A DNA stretch of 48,141 nt from Planctomycetota bacterium. Lineage in GTDB: Bacteria; Planctomycetota; UBA8742; UBA2392. The notes beneath the pieces were generated by a model that worked only from the letters and a program-made list of their open reading frames with translations, did not search any database and had not been told where the DNA came from. The translations under genes were made by a program, and so were the position numbers. The stretch spans positions 1-48,141 of the forward strand of contig JAGQRH010000029.1 of NCBI GenBank assembly GCA_020425605.1, written 5' to 3'. This document shows, piece by piece, positions 26,253 to 35,185 of the stretch; position 1 is the stretch's first letter; each line of letters opens with the position of its first letter.

Positions 26253-28226
26253 TCAGTGCGACGTTTCCAGTTTGAGCTTGTGCTTCTCGGCGGAAGCTCG
26301 AAGTGCCTCTGCGAGCGGCGCGTCGACCTTGTCCGCACTCTGAGAGTTCCATCCAACGCGCAACGTCGTTAGGCCCGTGAAGTGGTCCAGCAGCGAATCA
26401 AGACCGGGAAGCTTGGCAAACTGGTCAGGCGTCCAACTCCTGATCTCGCGCCCGTCAAGTCTCGCACCACCAAACCCAGTAAGCCGGATATCAAGCGACT
26501 TCGCACGATCCGATGGCTTCAACGCCTTGACGGCCGCAACAAAGTCGTCGGCATCCGTCTTTCCATGGCCGATGCCCTCAAAGTCGATCAACCCCGTTTC
26601 GGCGTCACGAACCAGAGGCTCGATTCGCAGGTCCAGCCTGACATGCAGGGCGCACCGGGCGCTGCCAGACAGGACGCGAATCCTCTGTGCATCCGTCGGA
26701 TCATGCAACCCCTGCCGCCCGCTGTAGCTGTCTCCGAGAATCTCCAGCGTTTCGAGCTCGAGTCGCTCGGGCCAATCCATCTCCACTATCGCGAGCATCG
26801 GCACACTCAGATGGCGCAGTCCTGTCATCTTCGGCAGGCACTGGCCGAGGGTTTCTGCAGTCGGCTTTGTTGAGGTATAGAGGCCGGAAGGCCCCGTCGA
26901 CGCCGGAAAAGTGTACTCGAACGCAACCAGCCGGGTCATTTTTTGCAGCTGGTAGCCGATCGCTTCGCCAAGCCGCAGATCCAGCGCGAGCTTCTCAAGC
27001 TTGTTGGCCTCGGCCAGGTAGGCCAGCCCCAACTCGGTCAGTCCTTTCACGTCCCTCGCACCCAGTTCCTTGAGTGCCGGGTAGTTGGCAACCTGCTTGA
27101 AGTCAGCATCTGTCAGTTTCCCGTTTCCGAATAGGTCGAGACTGACGATCGTGCCGACGTTCGCCAGCAATTCACCCAGAGCAGTTCCGTCGGGTTCATC
27201 CGCGCTGCCGATGGTGACCTGCACCTTGCGCTCTGCCATAGCACGCAGCGGCTGGATGTAGGTGCCCCACAAGTCCACCTCCTCGCTGCTTGCCGTGTCG
27301 GGGTAGTCGAGCTTCAGCTCGGTCAGACTCTTCAATCCGCCCAGAGATGCGTACTGGATCCTTCCCGACCATGATGCGTCGCGCAGGTCGAGATACGTCA
27401 ACGCCGGCAACTCCTTGAGCACGGACAGGTTCTCCGCGCTGAGGTCCCTGATGCCGCGAATGTCGAGCCGCTCAATCTGCTTGTGCGTCGCCAGGAACTC
27501 CAGGTGCGGGCCCTTGAGATAAGTGCCCTGCACATACTTGGCGTCATCCGGCAGGCGGTCGATGTCCATCACCGTGCGCACCACGTGCCACTTGGCTTCC
27601 GCAGTGCCTGTGTCTTCCTGCGCCTCGATGCGCTGGCCGTCGAGGTACGCACTGCCCGCCAGCACAAGTGCTGCCATGCCCGCCGCCTGTATCCAGCGCT
27701 TTGCGTCCTTGATCATCCCCATCTCCAAATTGTTGGCCTTTAGCCAACTTGCGGCGGCCTCAGCCTGTTCATCCGAGGGTGCACCACCCGCATGAGCCAG
27801 GACTCGGCCGTCTACCTTGTTAAGCACCGAGCCTTCGCAATGGACCTCCGGCGCGCCGGTCGTCACCAGCAACCATCCATCCATCAACTCGATACGGTCG
27901 TCTATGCGTTCAAACTTCGTGCCCGGGGCACTGGCGAAGTGCTGCCCTTCCGGCGCCGGTGTCGGCTCGTTGCCGGCTTCGGTTCCGCCGATCGGGATCA
28001 GCCCGGTGAGGATGCCGATCGCAACCAGCGCCGCCGCCGCCACCGCCACTTCCACAAACAGGCGCAGGCGAATCACGCGCCCCTTCGGCGCGGCTTCGGG
28101 CTTGGGTGGGCCGAGGTCCGGAATCTCCAGCCGCAGCAGAATCTGGTCCGCTTGGTTCGGCGGCTGCTTTCCCGTCACGGCTTCCTTGATCGCCGCATCC
28201 CAGAACTTGTCTTCAAGCTTGGTCAC
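26253..28226 (-). CDS. Membrane protein with FecR-like and leucine-rich-repeat parts, putative anti-sigma regulator
   Basis: This is a 657-aa protein. An N-terminal cytosolic part (1-50) precedes a membrane segment (about 54-78). A FecR-like stretch follows (about 100-147; SAPGTKFERIDDRIELMDGW), then a second hydrophobic segment (about 179-194). From about residue 250 irregular leucine-rich repeats run to the end (LTYLDLRDASW, LTELKLDYP, LVSLDLFGNG-like units). Its start overlaps the stop of the ECF sigma gene by 14 nt. This suggests the N-terminus binds that sigma factor and the outer part senses a signal. No zinc-type anti-sigma motif is present, so the anti-sigma role is inferred. Confidence 0.72.
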   Translation of the reverse strand: MTKLEDKFWDAAIKEAVTGKQPPNQADQILLRLEIPDLGPPKPEAAPKGRVIRLRLFVEVAVAAAALVAIGILTGLIPIGGTEAGNEPTPAPEGQHFASAPGTKFERIDDRIELMDGWLLVTTGAPEVHCEGSVLNKVDGRVLAHAGGAPSDEQAEAAASWLKANNLEMGMIKDAKRWIQAAGMAALVLAGSAYLDGQRIEAQEDTGTAEAKWHVVRTVMDIDRLPDDAKYVQGTYLKGPHLEFLATHKQIERLDIRGIRDLSAENLSVLKELPALTYLDLRDASWSGRIQYASLGGLKSLTELKLDYPDTASSEEVDLWGTYIQPLRAMAERKVQVTIGSADEPDGTALGELLANVGTIVSLDLFGNGKLTDADFKQVANYPALKELGARDVKGLTELGLAYLAEANKLEKLALDLRLGEAIGYQLQKMTRLVAFEYTFPASTGPSGLYTSTKPTAETLGQCLPKMTGLRHLSVPMLAIVEMDWPERLELETLEILGDSYSGRQGLHDPTDAQRIRVLSGSARCALHVRLDLRIEPLVRDAETGLIDFEGIGHGKTDADDFVAAVKALKPSDRAKSLDIRLTGFGGARLDGREIRSWTPDQFAKLPGLDSLLDHFTGLTTLRVGWNSQSADKVDAPLAEALRASAEKHKLKLETSH

Positions 28227-28737
28227 GGTCCACCTTTCCCTGCACGCAGTCGCGCAGCGTTTGCCGGATCCGCTCCAGCAGGGTCTTCACGCCGGCCGGC
28301 TCAATGCCGAGCCGCTTGGCCATTTCCTCGCGCGGCAGCTCAAGCTCGTAGCGTTGTTTGACGGCCTCGCGGGAGCGCTCGGTCAAACCGTCCATGCATT
28401 CGCGCAGCCACTGCACGCGCTGCGCGTATGCGCACTCTGCTTCGAACTCCTGCCAGCGCGTTTCTGCGTGTTCCAAGTCCACGCCCAGCTTCAGCTTCTT
28501 CTTGCGCACGCTGTCGATGAACTGGTGCTTGGCCACGCGCAGCAGCCATCCGGCCGTTTCGTGCGGGCCGCGGTACTCGAAGCCGTCGCCGAGGACTTGC
28601 AGAAATGTTTCCTGGGTCAGGTCGTCCGCAAGGTTTGGTTCACAGCCGATGCTGACGAGAAAGCGCCACACGCTGTCCTGGTGTGCGAGGATCAGCTCTT
28701 CGTTGGTTGGCGTCTTTGGTTCGGTCGTCACGAGCAT
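28213..28737 (-). CDS. ECF-type RNA polymerase sigma factor
   Basis: This is a 174-aa sigma-70 family protein with region 2 (VWRFLVSIGCEPNLADDLTQ, then ETFLQVLGDGFEYRG) and region 4 (LTERSREAVKQRYELELPRE, then EMAKRLGIEPAGVKTLL as the HTH). The ATG at 28737 is preferred; a GTG at 28758 would add seven residues. It is co-transcribed with, and overlaps, the FecR/LRR membrane protein, the usual layout of an ECF sigma and its regulator. Region 2 and region 4 are both complete. Its regulon is unknown. Confidence 0.9.
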   Translation of the reverse strand: MLVTTEPKTPTNEELILAHQDSVWRFLVSIGCEPNLADDLTQETFLQVLGDGFEYRGPHETAGWLLRVAKHQFIDSVRKKKLKLGVDLEHAETRWQEFEAECAYAQRVQWLRECMDGLTERSREAVKQRYELELPREEMAKRLGIEPAGVKTLLERIRQTLRDCVQGKVDRDQA

Positions 28738-28840
28738 CGCCTGAAGAGCGCAGAACACGCCGAAGAGTCTTCATACAAAATAGGGTTTTTCTCGGGCGTA
28801 CGATCCACCGGAATTGGGCCGATGCGGGTAAAACCTGTCC

Positions 28841-30796
28841 ATGTCCGGCGTGCCCATGTCCCTGTTTCTCACCCGCCGCGCGCTGTGTCCTGGTTGCGGT
28901 GCACCGCTGCAGCTTCAACCGGACAGCAGCAGCGTCGCCTGCCAATGGTGCCGCGAAACCAGCTACGTCGAGCGGCGCCTCAGAACGGTCGAGTTGGAGA
29001 TCGCCGCAGGCCTTGAGCCCGGCGGGATTGAGCACGGCACGAAATTCATCCCGGCCCACTCGATCGCCGCAACCGGCAAGGCCGAAGCAGCCTGCCCGGG
29101 CTGCGGCGGCGCCATCGAGATCAGCAATTCGCAGGACACCGCGAAATGCCCGCATTGCGGCAGCGCGGCCAAGGTCGAGCGCCGCTTGGTCGCCACGGAG
29201 CAGCAGGCCTGGGAGTCCAATGACGATGATCACGACCTCGAGATGTTCAAGGCCGGTGAGCCTCGCGACTTCGACAGGGAGATGTACTGGGAGTACGCCA
29301 AGCTGGACGAAAGCGCGAAGCTCGCCCTCCTCGATGAGTGGAATGACCAGCGTGTACGGATCCTTCTCACGAGTGAGGGGGCCGAGGCACGCGTGGCGGC
29401 AATTGCCGAGATGTCGGCATGGCACGAGATCAACCCTTGGCGTGAGAGAATGCTGGCGCGCCTGATGCGGCTGGCAGGAAATTGCGAGCCGGAAGTGGAA
29501 GTCGCAATCGCGCTGCGCGCGATTCAGCCCAATCTCTATCGTTCCGAGAGTGGCGAAAACGAAGTCCGAAACGCCGTGTTCCGCGCCGCCGGCCGGGCAC
29601 TGTTTGTCGACAGCCCCTCCGCGCGCGTCCTGAAGGAACTGGCCCTCTCGTTCAACGGCGCAACACTGAAGCTGATGATGGAGTTGATGGACTACGCCTT
29701 CACGAACGGCCGATTCGAGAGCGGGTTTGCCGCGCTGCGCGCGGCCACCACAGCACTGGATCGGGCGTATGAAGACAGGGCCGTTTTCGGCGAAGTCATG
29801 CTCTATCGTTTCTTGTACCTCAAGCCGCCGATGCTGGCGTGGGTTCTCGACCAGCGGCACCATTGGTCGGTCGAGGACCGGTACAAGTGCCTCCGGTTCA
29901 TTGATGACTGCGCAATCGAGCGCCCGGAATTGGTTCCCCAGATTCGGGAGTTGCTCGGCGCACAGCAGGGCTTCAAGACTCCGGCCGCTTACCGGAACTA
30001 TCTGGATTTTGTACGAGGGCTCGCAACCCCACTAGGTCGCGAGTCGGCACTTCGTCTCGGCGTGTACGCACCGGAGACGGATGTGGCGTGCGAGCCGCCG
30101 GATGATCTGCAGGCCGCGCTGGAGTTTCTCCACCCACTACTCGCGGAGCCAAACTCGGAACGCACGGCCACAGCCTGTATCAATCGACTGATCCAGTACC
30201 ACGGAAGGGGCAACTGCGCAGCGATCGAAGAATACATCGCATCTCACGGTGATGCACTGCCGTGGCGGATCCGGCAGGCCTACCTGCACGTTTGCCCTGA
30301 CAGCAAGCTGCTCACGCCGTTTGAGTTCCAGAACACGTTCGAAAGCAAGGAAGAACCGCCCAATGCTCTCCAACGCGAAGTCGCCGGGTGGCAGCAGCGC
30401 TTTACAGATGCCTGGCGCGATAAAGACGAAAGCTCTGAGCTTGCGCTGCAGAACTACCGGGACTTGCGCAAGCGGGTTGTCAGTCTTCGCGATCAGGAGT
30501 TGGCGGCGCGCAAACAGGAATGGCAGCGACAGGAAACACTCAACAATCAGCATCAGCGCGATCTGCACGAGGCCGAAGCCGCCGCAGCGCGCCAGCAGAC
30601 CCACGACAATTGGTTGGCGGACAGCATCCGGATGCTTGAAGAACAGGCCGCCCAGCAACGGGAGTACCATGCGCAGTACGGCAATCAGCACTACCTGAAA
30701 TCAGCCGAAAGTCTCGACCGCCAGGCCGAGAAGCTGCGACGGGGGGAGTTGCCGAAGCGCCCTTGGTACGTCCGGCTGCTCCCGTGGCGACGCTAG
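28841..30796 (+). CDS. Large protein with two N-terminal zinc ribbons and a C-terminal coiled coil
   Basis: This is a 651-aa protein divergent from the sigma factor. Two zinc ribbons are visible: CPGCG...CQWC (about residues 16-37) and CPGCGG...CPHCG (about 85-106). The central ~350 residues are helical, perhaps HEAT-like. The last ~130 residues are a charged, Gln-rich coiled coil (about 520-620) ending in a Trp/Arg-rich tail (RPWYVRLLPWRR). I do not recognise the family. The first ATG (28841) and one five codons later are both possible starts. There is no signal peptide, so it is cytoplasmic. Confidence 0.75.
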   Translation: MSGVPMSLFLTRRALCPGCGAPLQLQPDSSSVACQWCRETSYVERRLRTVELEIAAGLEPGGIEHGTKFIPAHSIAATGKAEAACPGCGGAIEISNSQDTAKCPHCGSAAKVERRLVATEQQAWESNDDDHDLEMFKAGEPRDFDREMYWEYAKLDESAKLALLDEWNDQRVRILLTSEGAEARVAAIAEMSAWHEINPWRERMLARLMRLAGNCEPEVEVAIALRAIQPNLYRSESGENEVRNAVFRAAGRALFVDSPSARVLKELALSFNGATLKLMMELMDYAFTNGRFESGFAALRAATTALDRAYEDRAVFGEVMLYRFLYLKPPMLAWVLDQRHHWSVEDRYKCLRFIDDCAIERPELVPQIRELLGAQQGFKTPAAYRNYLDFVRGLATPLGRESALRLGVYAPETDVACEPPDDLQAALEFLHPLLAEPNSERTATACINRLIQYHGRGNCAAIEEYIASHGDALPWRIRQAYLHVCPDSKLLTPFEFQNTFESKEEPPNALQREVAGWQQRFTDAWRDKDESSELALQNYRDLRKRVVSLRDQELAARKQEWQRQETLNNQHQRDLHEAEAAAARQQTHDNWLADSIRMLEEQAAQQREYHAQYGNQHYLKSAESLDRQAEKLRRGELPKRPWYVRLLPWRR

Positions 30797-31164
30797 TGAC
30801 TCACGCTACAGGCGCATCGACATAGGATGATCGGAGTCACCCCAGTGCTGAATTCGAACGAATTGCGGCGATTTTGGTTTCCTTGCAACCAAGTTTCGGC
30901 ATCATTCGCAACTCAACAGGTGTTTAGTTGACTCATTGAATAAGCTGCGTGATCCGTGGGGGCAGATTGGCCGTCCTGGTCAAGGATGTTGGTTCCAATG
31001 CGACAACTATAGAATACAGTCTAGCATGAATAGACCGGACAGGATCAATTCCCATACACAAGGCACGATTTATGAAATGCTTGGCGGCCCTCAGGCATTA
31101 GGTCGTTTGCACAAATCCACCAGCAGGCAAGCAGTCGTTCTGGCTAACCCGGAGTAGGCGAACA
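30797..31164. other. Intergenic region, no supported gene
   Basis: These 368 bases are less GC-rich than the flanking genes. A 73-codon frame starting TTG at 30936 is open but has no ribosome-binding site, family resemblance or coding-like base pattern that I can see. The region probably holds the promoter of the downstream Fis-HTH protein. I could not identify a convincing -35/-10 pair. Confidence 0.45.
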
Positions 31165-33423
31165 ATGAACACTGGCGTTTCCGACTCGATCCGCACCAAG
31201 ACATTTCACCGCATTGCCACAAACCGCAGCCTCGATACCCTTCTGGGCTGGTCGGCCGATGTCGCGCAGGAAGAATCTGCCGGCGGCCGAAAGGTAATCT
31301 ACGTGCCGTGCCACGCCCTGCGCGGCGCGGTAAGCCTGCGCAGCTGGGTCCTGTCACAAGCGCGCCGTACTCTCGGCGCGTCTGCCCCCGAAGATGCCCC
31401 TACGTTGCTGGGCGGTGGAGCGGACACACTGATCATCGCGGACCCGGCCTCGGCCGATCCGGCCAGCCTGCACTGGCTAGGCGATCTACTTGCCTGTGCC
31501 GACGCCGCTGCCGATATCGCGGCCGTGCCGCCGATGCCGCAGATAGTCCTGCTGGTCCCCGGGAACAGCGGTGATGAGCCGAAGGTAGCGGAGTTGCTGT
31601 CGCGGCTGAATTCACTTGGCAGCCGCGAAGAACGCGTTTCCGGGCGTCCCGCCGACCCCAACCTCGGCGCAATCGAAGCCGAAATCGGCGGTCTGCGCGA
31701 CAAGTACGGCAGCCTGCTTTCGGCGCTGGCGCTTATGCCATGCCCGCTCGCGATGGGCAGCGTTGAGCGGCTTGCACGCGAGACGCGCTCGGGCGCCGGC
31801 GCGGTGAACGCACTTACCGGCGGCACCCTGTTCCGCACCGTCGGCGACGAAGTCATGCCGGTCAACGCCGAAGTTGCGAACGCATTGCGCAAGAGCTTCA
31901 CGGCCGAGGAGTTGCAGGCGGGCGCTAACGCACTCCTGCCGATCATTGAGCAGGACCTGTCCGACATCCCCGACGCGCGCGTCGAGTTGCTGCTTCACTC
32001 GGGCGACCCGCGCCGCGCAATCAAGCTTGCACGCAAGCACTTCGAAGAGCACCTCGACGACGAGCAGTACGAAGAAGCCCTGCGTATCCTGCGCGCCGCC
32101 ATGGGTCTCGGCATCACGCTCGAAAGCGGCAAGTCCGCTGAGCAGGTTGACCGCGCCAAGCTCGCCGCGCTGTGTGCGGCCGTCGGGCAGACGCAGGAGG
32201 CCCAGGCGCTCGTTGACGAACTGACCCGCCTACGCGATCTGTATGGCATCCCCGCGTTCATTGAGTGGCTCGCGCTGGCGTCACGCACGCTAGCTATGGC
32301 AAATGGCTTTGAGCCGCGCATGGCCGACAGCCTGATGCGGCGCGCGATCCGCCTGGTCGGCAAGGACACCGACCACTGGGTGCGCCTGCGCCTGCTTCGC
32401 GTTGAGCTGCTTCGCAGCCGGGCGTTCAACCTAGAGGAACGCGCGGACTGGCTGTTGAGCCACGTCAGCCAGAAGATTCTCGACAAGGTGACGGACAAGA
32501 CACTCGCCGCCTACCTCGACGAAATCGCCACGCGCCTGTTTGCCAAGGGCGACTACAAAGGCGCGTTCAAGCGACTGCGCCGCCTTGGCGCGTTGCCGAC
32601 AACGGAAGAACGCCTTGCACGCGCCATGCTGCTGATGGCCCGTTGCCGTAACCACTTCCGTGACCACGAAGCCGCCCACCGCTATGCCTCAAGCGCGCTT
32701 CACTACGGCATTCGTGCGGCACAGCTGCATACGGTCAAGTCCGCGGCCGAGTTCCTGCGGACGCTCGAGAAGGATCGCCCGCGCAAACTGCCCAGCCTGA
32801 CCCTGCCGGCACGAGGCCGCGGACAACGCCCGCGACTTCCAGCGGCAGCGGACATCCCGACGCCCCAGTCCGCCGAGGCCGGCAAGCTGTTTGAAATCCT
32901 GCAGACACGCTTTCACGTTGTGCAATGGGTGCGTCGCCGCGGCGCGACGACCGAGGAATTCGGACGCGATGCCGGCGACGTGACTGACACGATGACGATC
33001 TACCAGGAAGACTCCGACGGCAGTGTCTCACGCGCGGCCTACTGTGGCGAGCCCGACGAGATCCACGGCGTAATGCTGATGCGCAAGGACGGCAGCGACC
33101 TTGTGATCATCCAACCCCAGGCCGATGAAGACGCACGTGAAGACGCGATCGTCCAGTTCCTGCTGACCGACCGCGGCCACACGGAAGCGGCAGATGCCGA
33201 CGGCAGCGCACCGGCACGCAAGTCGATCGTCGACGAATACATGCGACGCGCGCTCGCGCAGGGCGCCCAGCGCGGGCTGCACGCGACGATGGAAACGCTG
33301 TTCAACAAGGACGTGCTGATCTTCTTCGAGGAGCAAGGCTTCTCAAAGGAAGAGATGGCCGAGAAGCTCGGCGTCAGCCGTGCCACGCTGTACCGCATGT
33401 ACGCACGCGCCGGCCTGAACTAG
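31165..33423 (+). CDS. Large regulator-like protein: degenerate ATPase-like N-terminus, helical middle, C-terminal Fis-type HTH
   Basis: This is a 752-aa protein. The first ~250 residues recall the ATPase part of STAND/AAA_16 proteins: a possible Walker B-like strand DTLIIADPASADPASLHWLG is present, but there is no GKT/S P-loop. The middle (about 250-560) is rich in TPR-like helices. A Pro/Arg linker (PARGRGQRPRLPAAADIPTP) leads to a beta-rich region. The last ~25 residues form a Fis/NtrC-type helix-turn-helix (FSKEEMAEKLGVSRATLYRMY). DNA binding is likely. Nucleotide hydrolysis is not. The sensing mechanism is unknown. Confidence 0.7.
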   Translation: MNTGVSDSIRTKTFHRIATNRSLDTLLGWSADVAQEESAGGRKVIYVPCHALRGAVSLRSWVLSQARRTLGASAPEDAPTLLGGGADTLIIADPASADPASLHWLGDLLACADAAADIAAVPPMPQIVLLVPGNSGDEPKVAELLSRLNSLGSREERVSGRPADPNLGAIEAEIGGLRDKYGSLLSALALMPCPLAMGSVERLARETRSGAGAVNALTGGTLFRTVGDEVMPVNAEVANALRKSFTAEELQAGANALLPIIEQDLSDIPDARVELLLHSGDPRRAIKLARKHFEEHLDDEQYEEALRILRAAMGLGITLESGKSAEQVDRAKLAALCAAVGQTQEAQALVDELTRLRDLYGIPAFIEWLALASRTLAMANGFEPRMADSLMRRAIRLVGKDTDHWVRLRLLRVELLRSRAFNLEERADWLLSHVSQKILDKVTDKTLAAYLDEIATRLFAKGDYKGAFKRLRRLGALPTTEERLARAMLLMARCRNHFRDHEAAHRYASSALHYGIRAAQLHTVKSAAEFLRTLEKDRPRKLPSLTLPARGRGQRPRLPAAADIPTPQSAEAGKLFEILQTRFHVVQWVRRRGATTEEFGRDAGDVTDTMTIYQEDSDGSVSRAAYCGEPDEIHGVMLMRKDGSDLVIIQPQADEDAREDAIVQFLLTDRGHTEAADADGSAPARKSIVDEYMRRALAQGAQRGLHATMETLFNKDVLIFFEEQGFSKEEMAEKLGVSRATLYRMYARAGLN

Positions 33424-33437
33424 GCCGCTTGAAGTCG

Positions 33438-33476
33438 AGCGGGCAGGGGGCCGAAAGGTCTCCTGCCCGCTTGTTT
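33438..33476 (+). terminator. Terminator after the Fis-HTH gene
   Basis: A 10-bp stem (AGCGGGCAGG at 33438-33447 with CCTGCCCGCT at 33462-33471) is followed by TGTTT. Confidence 0.75.
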
Positions 33477-33550
33477 CCCCCACTGGAACGCCCTATCCGC
33501 CTTGCTATCCTCCCGCCGACACGGGACCGCATCACGCACAGGAATTTGCC

Positions 33551-33826
33551 ATGGCGAATCTGATCCGTATTCCCACGCCACTGCGTAACCTTACCGGCAA
33601 CGTCGCCGAGGTTACCGTTGAGGCCGCTACCGTCGGTGACGCGCTCAATGCGCTTGAGGCAGCACACACCGGCATCAAGGCACGCATCTGCGACGAAGAA
33701 GGCAACGTGCGCCGCTTCGTCAACGTGTTCCTGAACGACGAAGACATCCGCTTCATGGATAATCTGGCCACGCCCCTCAAGGACGGCGACCACCTCTCGA
33801 TCGTCCCCGCCATCGCCGGCGGTTAG
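33551..33826 (+). CDS. ThiS/MoaD-family sulfur carrier protein
   Basis: This is a 91-aa beta-grasp protein ending in the di-glycine tail IAGG that is adenylated and thiocarboxylated in ThiS, MoaD, CysO and HcyS. It has AGGAA upstream of its ATG. It lies 9 nt before hom and is clearly in the same transcript, so a role in sulfur delivery to an amino acid pathway (CysO-like cysteine or HcyS-like homocysteine synthesis) is more likely than molybdopterin synthesis. This is inferred from context. No cysteine or homocysteine synthase gene is in the window. Confidence 0.88.
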   Translation: MANLIRIPTPLRNLTGNVAEVTVEAATVGDALNALEAAHTGIKARICDEEGNVRRFVNVFLNDEDIRFMDNLATPLKDGDHLSIVPAIAGG

Positions 33827-33835
33827 GAGCGGCCG

Positions 33836-35185
33836 GTGCCTGACGACGGCAAAATCCGCACCATCAAACTCGGGATGCTCGGCTGTGGCGTGGTCGGCGG
33901 CGGTCTCGTGAAGCTGCTTGCCAAGCACCGCGACGACTTCCGCGCCAACGGCTTCGAACTGCAGCTCACGCATCTCGCCGTCCGCGACGTGAAGAAGCAG
34001 CGTGGCGTTGACCTCAGCAACGTGGAAGTCACCGACGATCCGATGGCCGTCGCCAACGACCCCGGCATCGATCTGCTGGTCGAGGTCATGGGCGGCAACA
34101 CACTGGCGGTGCAGGCGGGCGTTGCCGCACTATCACGCGGCATCCCGCTGGTCAGTGCCAACAAGTCGGCGCTGGCCCGCAGCATGGGCCGCTATGTTGA
34201 GGCCGCGCAGCAGGGCAACACCGGAATCTGTTTCGAGTCGGCTGCCGCGGCGCACATCCCCATCATCGAGGTGCTTGACCGTTCGCTTGCGTGCGAAGAG
34301 CTCTCGGTCATCAAGGGCGTGATCAACGGCAGCACGAACTACATCCTCACATTCATGGAACGCGCCGGCTGCGAGTATGAGGATGCGCTGGCCGACGCGT
34401 CGTCCAAGGGCTTCACGGAGGCCGACCCGACCCTCGACGTGGAAGGCATCGACGCCGCCGAGAAGCTGACGCTACTGGCATTCAAGGCATTCGGCGCCTA
34501 CGTGCCACCGGAGCAAGTCCACACCGAGGGAGTCACGAAAATCGGGCAGGTGGATGTTCGACTTGCCACGGCGCTCGACCATCGCATCAAGCTGGTTGCG
34601 GCGGCACGGCGCGGTGACGACGGGCTAAGCCTGCGCGTGCATCCGGCGCTCGTCCACCGCGGCGAGCTGCTGGCCGACGTGGACAGCGAATTCAATGCAA
34701 TCATCCTCGAGGGCCCCGGCTTCAAGGAGCTGACGTTCCTGGGCAAGGGTGCCGGCGAGTTGCCGACCGCCAGCGCGGTGCTGAACGACATCGTCAAGAT
34801 GATCCGCCAGCCCGACACCAGCACGCTGCCCGGCTTCAGGCGCGCAGGCGGTGACTTCCAGCTGGCCGATACACGCAGCCTGAAACTGTGCTACTTCCTG
34901 CGCCTCGCGGTCGAGACGGCCAACGTGGACGAAGTGTTGGATGCCGTAAGGGGAATGGGCCTGGTCGTGTTGTCACATGCACAACTTGACCACGGGGGCC
35001 AGAATTTCCTGGGCGTGATTACGGACGTGGTTGAAGAAAGCCGTATGATGTCCGCGCTGTCTGAAATCGCCAAACTGGCAGGTGTAACCCAAGCGCCGGG
35101 GCTGATTCGCCTCGACAAGGACAACTACCGTGACATCGTCGAGCGTGAACAAAGTACGTATTTCGGTACCAGCCTCGAGCGCTAA
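33836..35185 (+). CDS. hom: Homoserine dehydrogenase
   Basis: This 449-aa enzyme reduces aspartate semialdehyde to homoserine, the branch point to threonine and methionine. The Rossmann motif is GMLGCGVVGGG. SANKSALA holds the conserved Lys (residue 110), and the family signature region GFTEADPTLDVEGIDAAEKL is intact. A C-terminal ACT-like domain (from about 345, CYFLRLAVETANVDEV) suggests feedback control by threonine. The GTG start at 33836 has TAGGAG spanning the stop of the preceding gene as its ribosome-binding site. It overlaps thrB by 56 nt. Confidence 0.95.
   Translation: MPDDGKIRTIKLGMLGCGVVGGGLVKLLAKHRDDFRANGFELQLTHLAVRDVKKQRGVDLSNVEVTDDPMAVANDPGIDLLVEVMGGNTLAVQAGVAALSRGIPLVSANKSALARSMGRYVEAAQQGNTGICFESAAAAHIPIIEVLDRSLACEELSVIKGVINGSTNYILTFMERAGCEYEDALADASSKGFTEADPTLDVEGIDAAEKLTLLAFKAFGAYVPPEQVHTEGVTKIGQVDVRLATALDHRIKLVAAARRGDDGLSLRVHPALVHRGELLADVDSEFNAIILEGPGFKELTFLGKGAGELPTASAVLNDIVKMIRQPDTSTLPGFRRAGGDFQLADTRSLKLCYFLRLAVETANVDEVLDAVRGMGLVVLSHAQLDHGGQNFLGVITDVVEESRMMSALSEIAKLAGVTQAPGLIRLDKDNYRDIVEREQSTYFGTSLER

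Noticed and set aside
30936..31157. A 73-codon frame in the gap before the Fis-HTH gene
   Set aside because: It starts with TTG, lacks a ribosome-binding site and resembles no family I know. It is left as intergenic.
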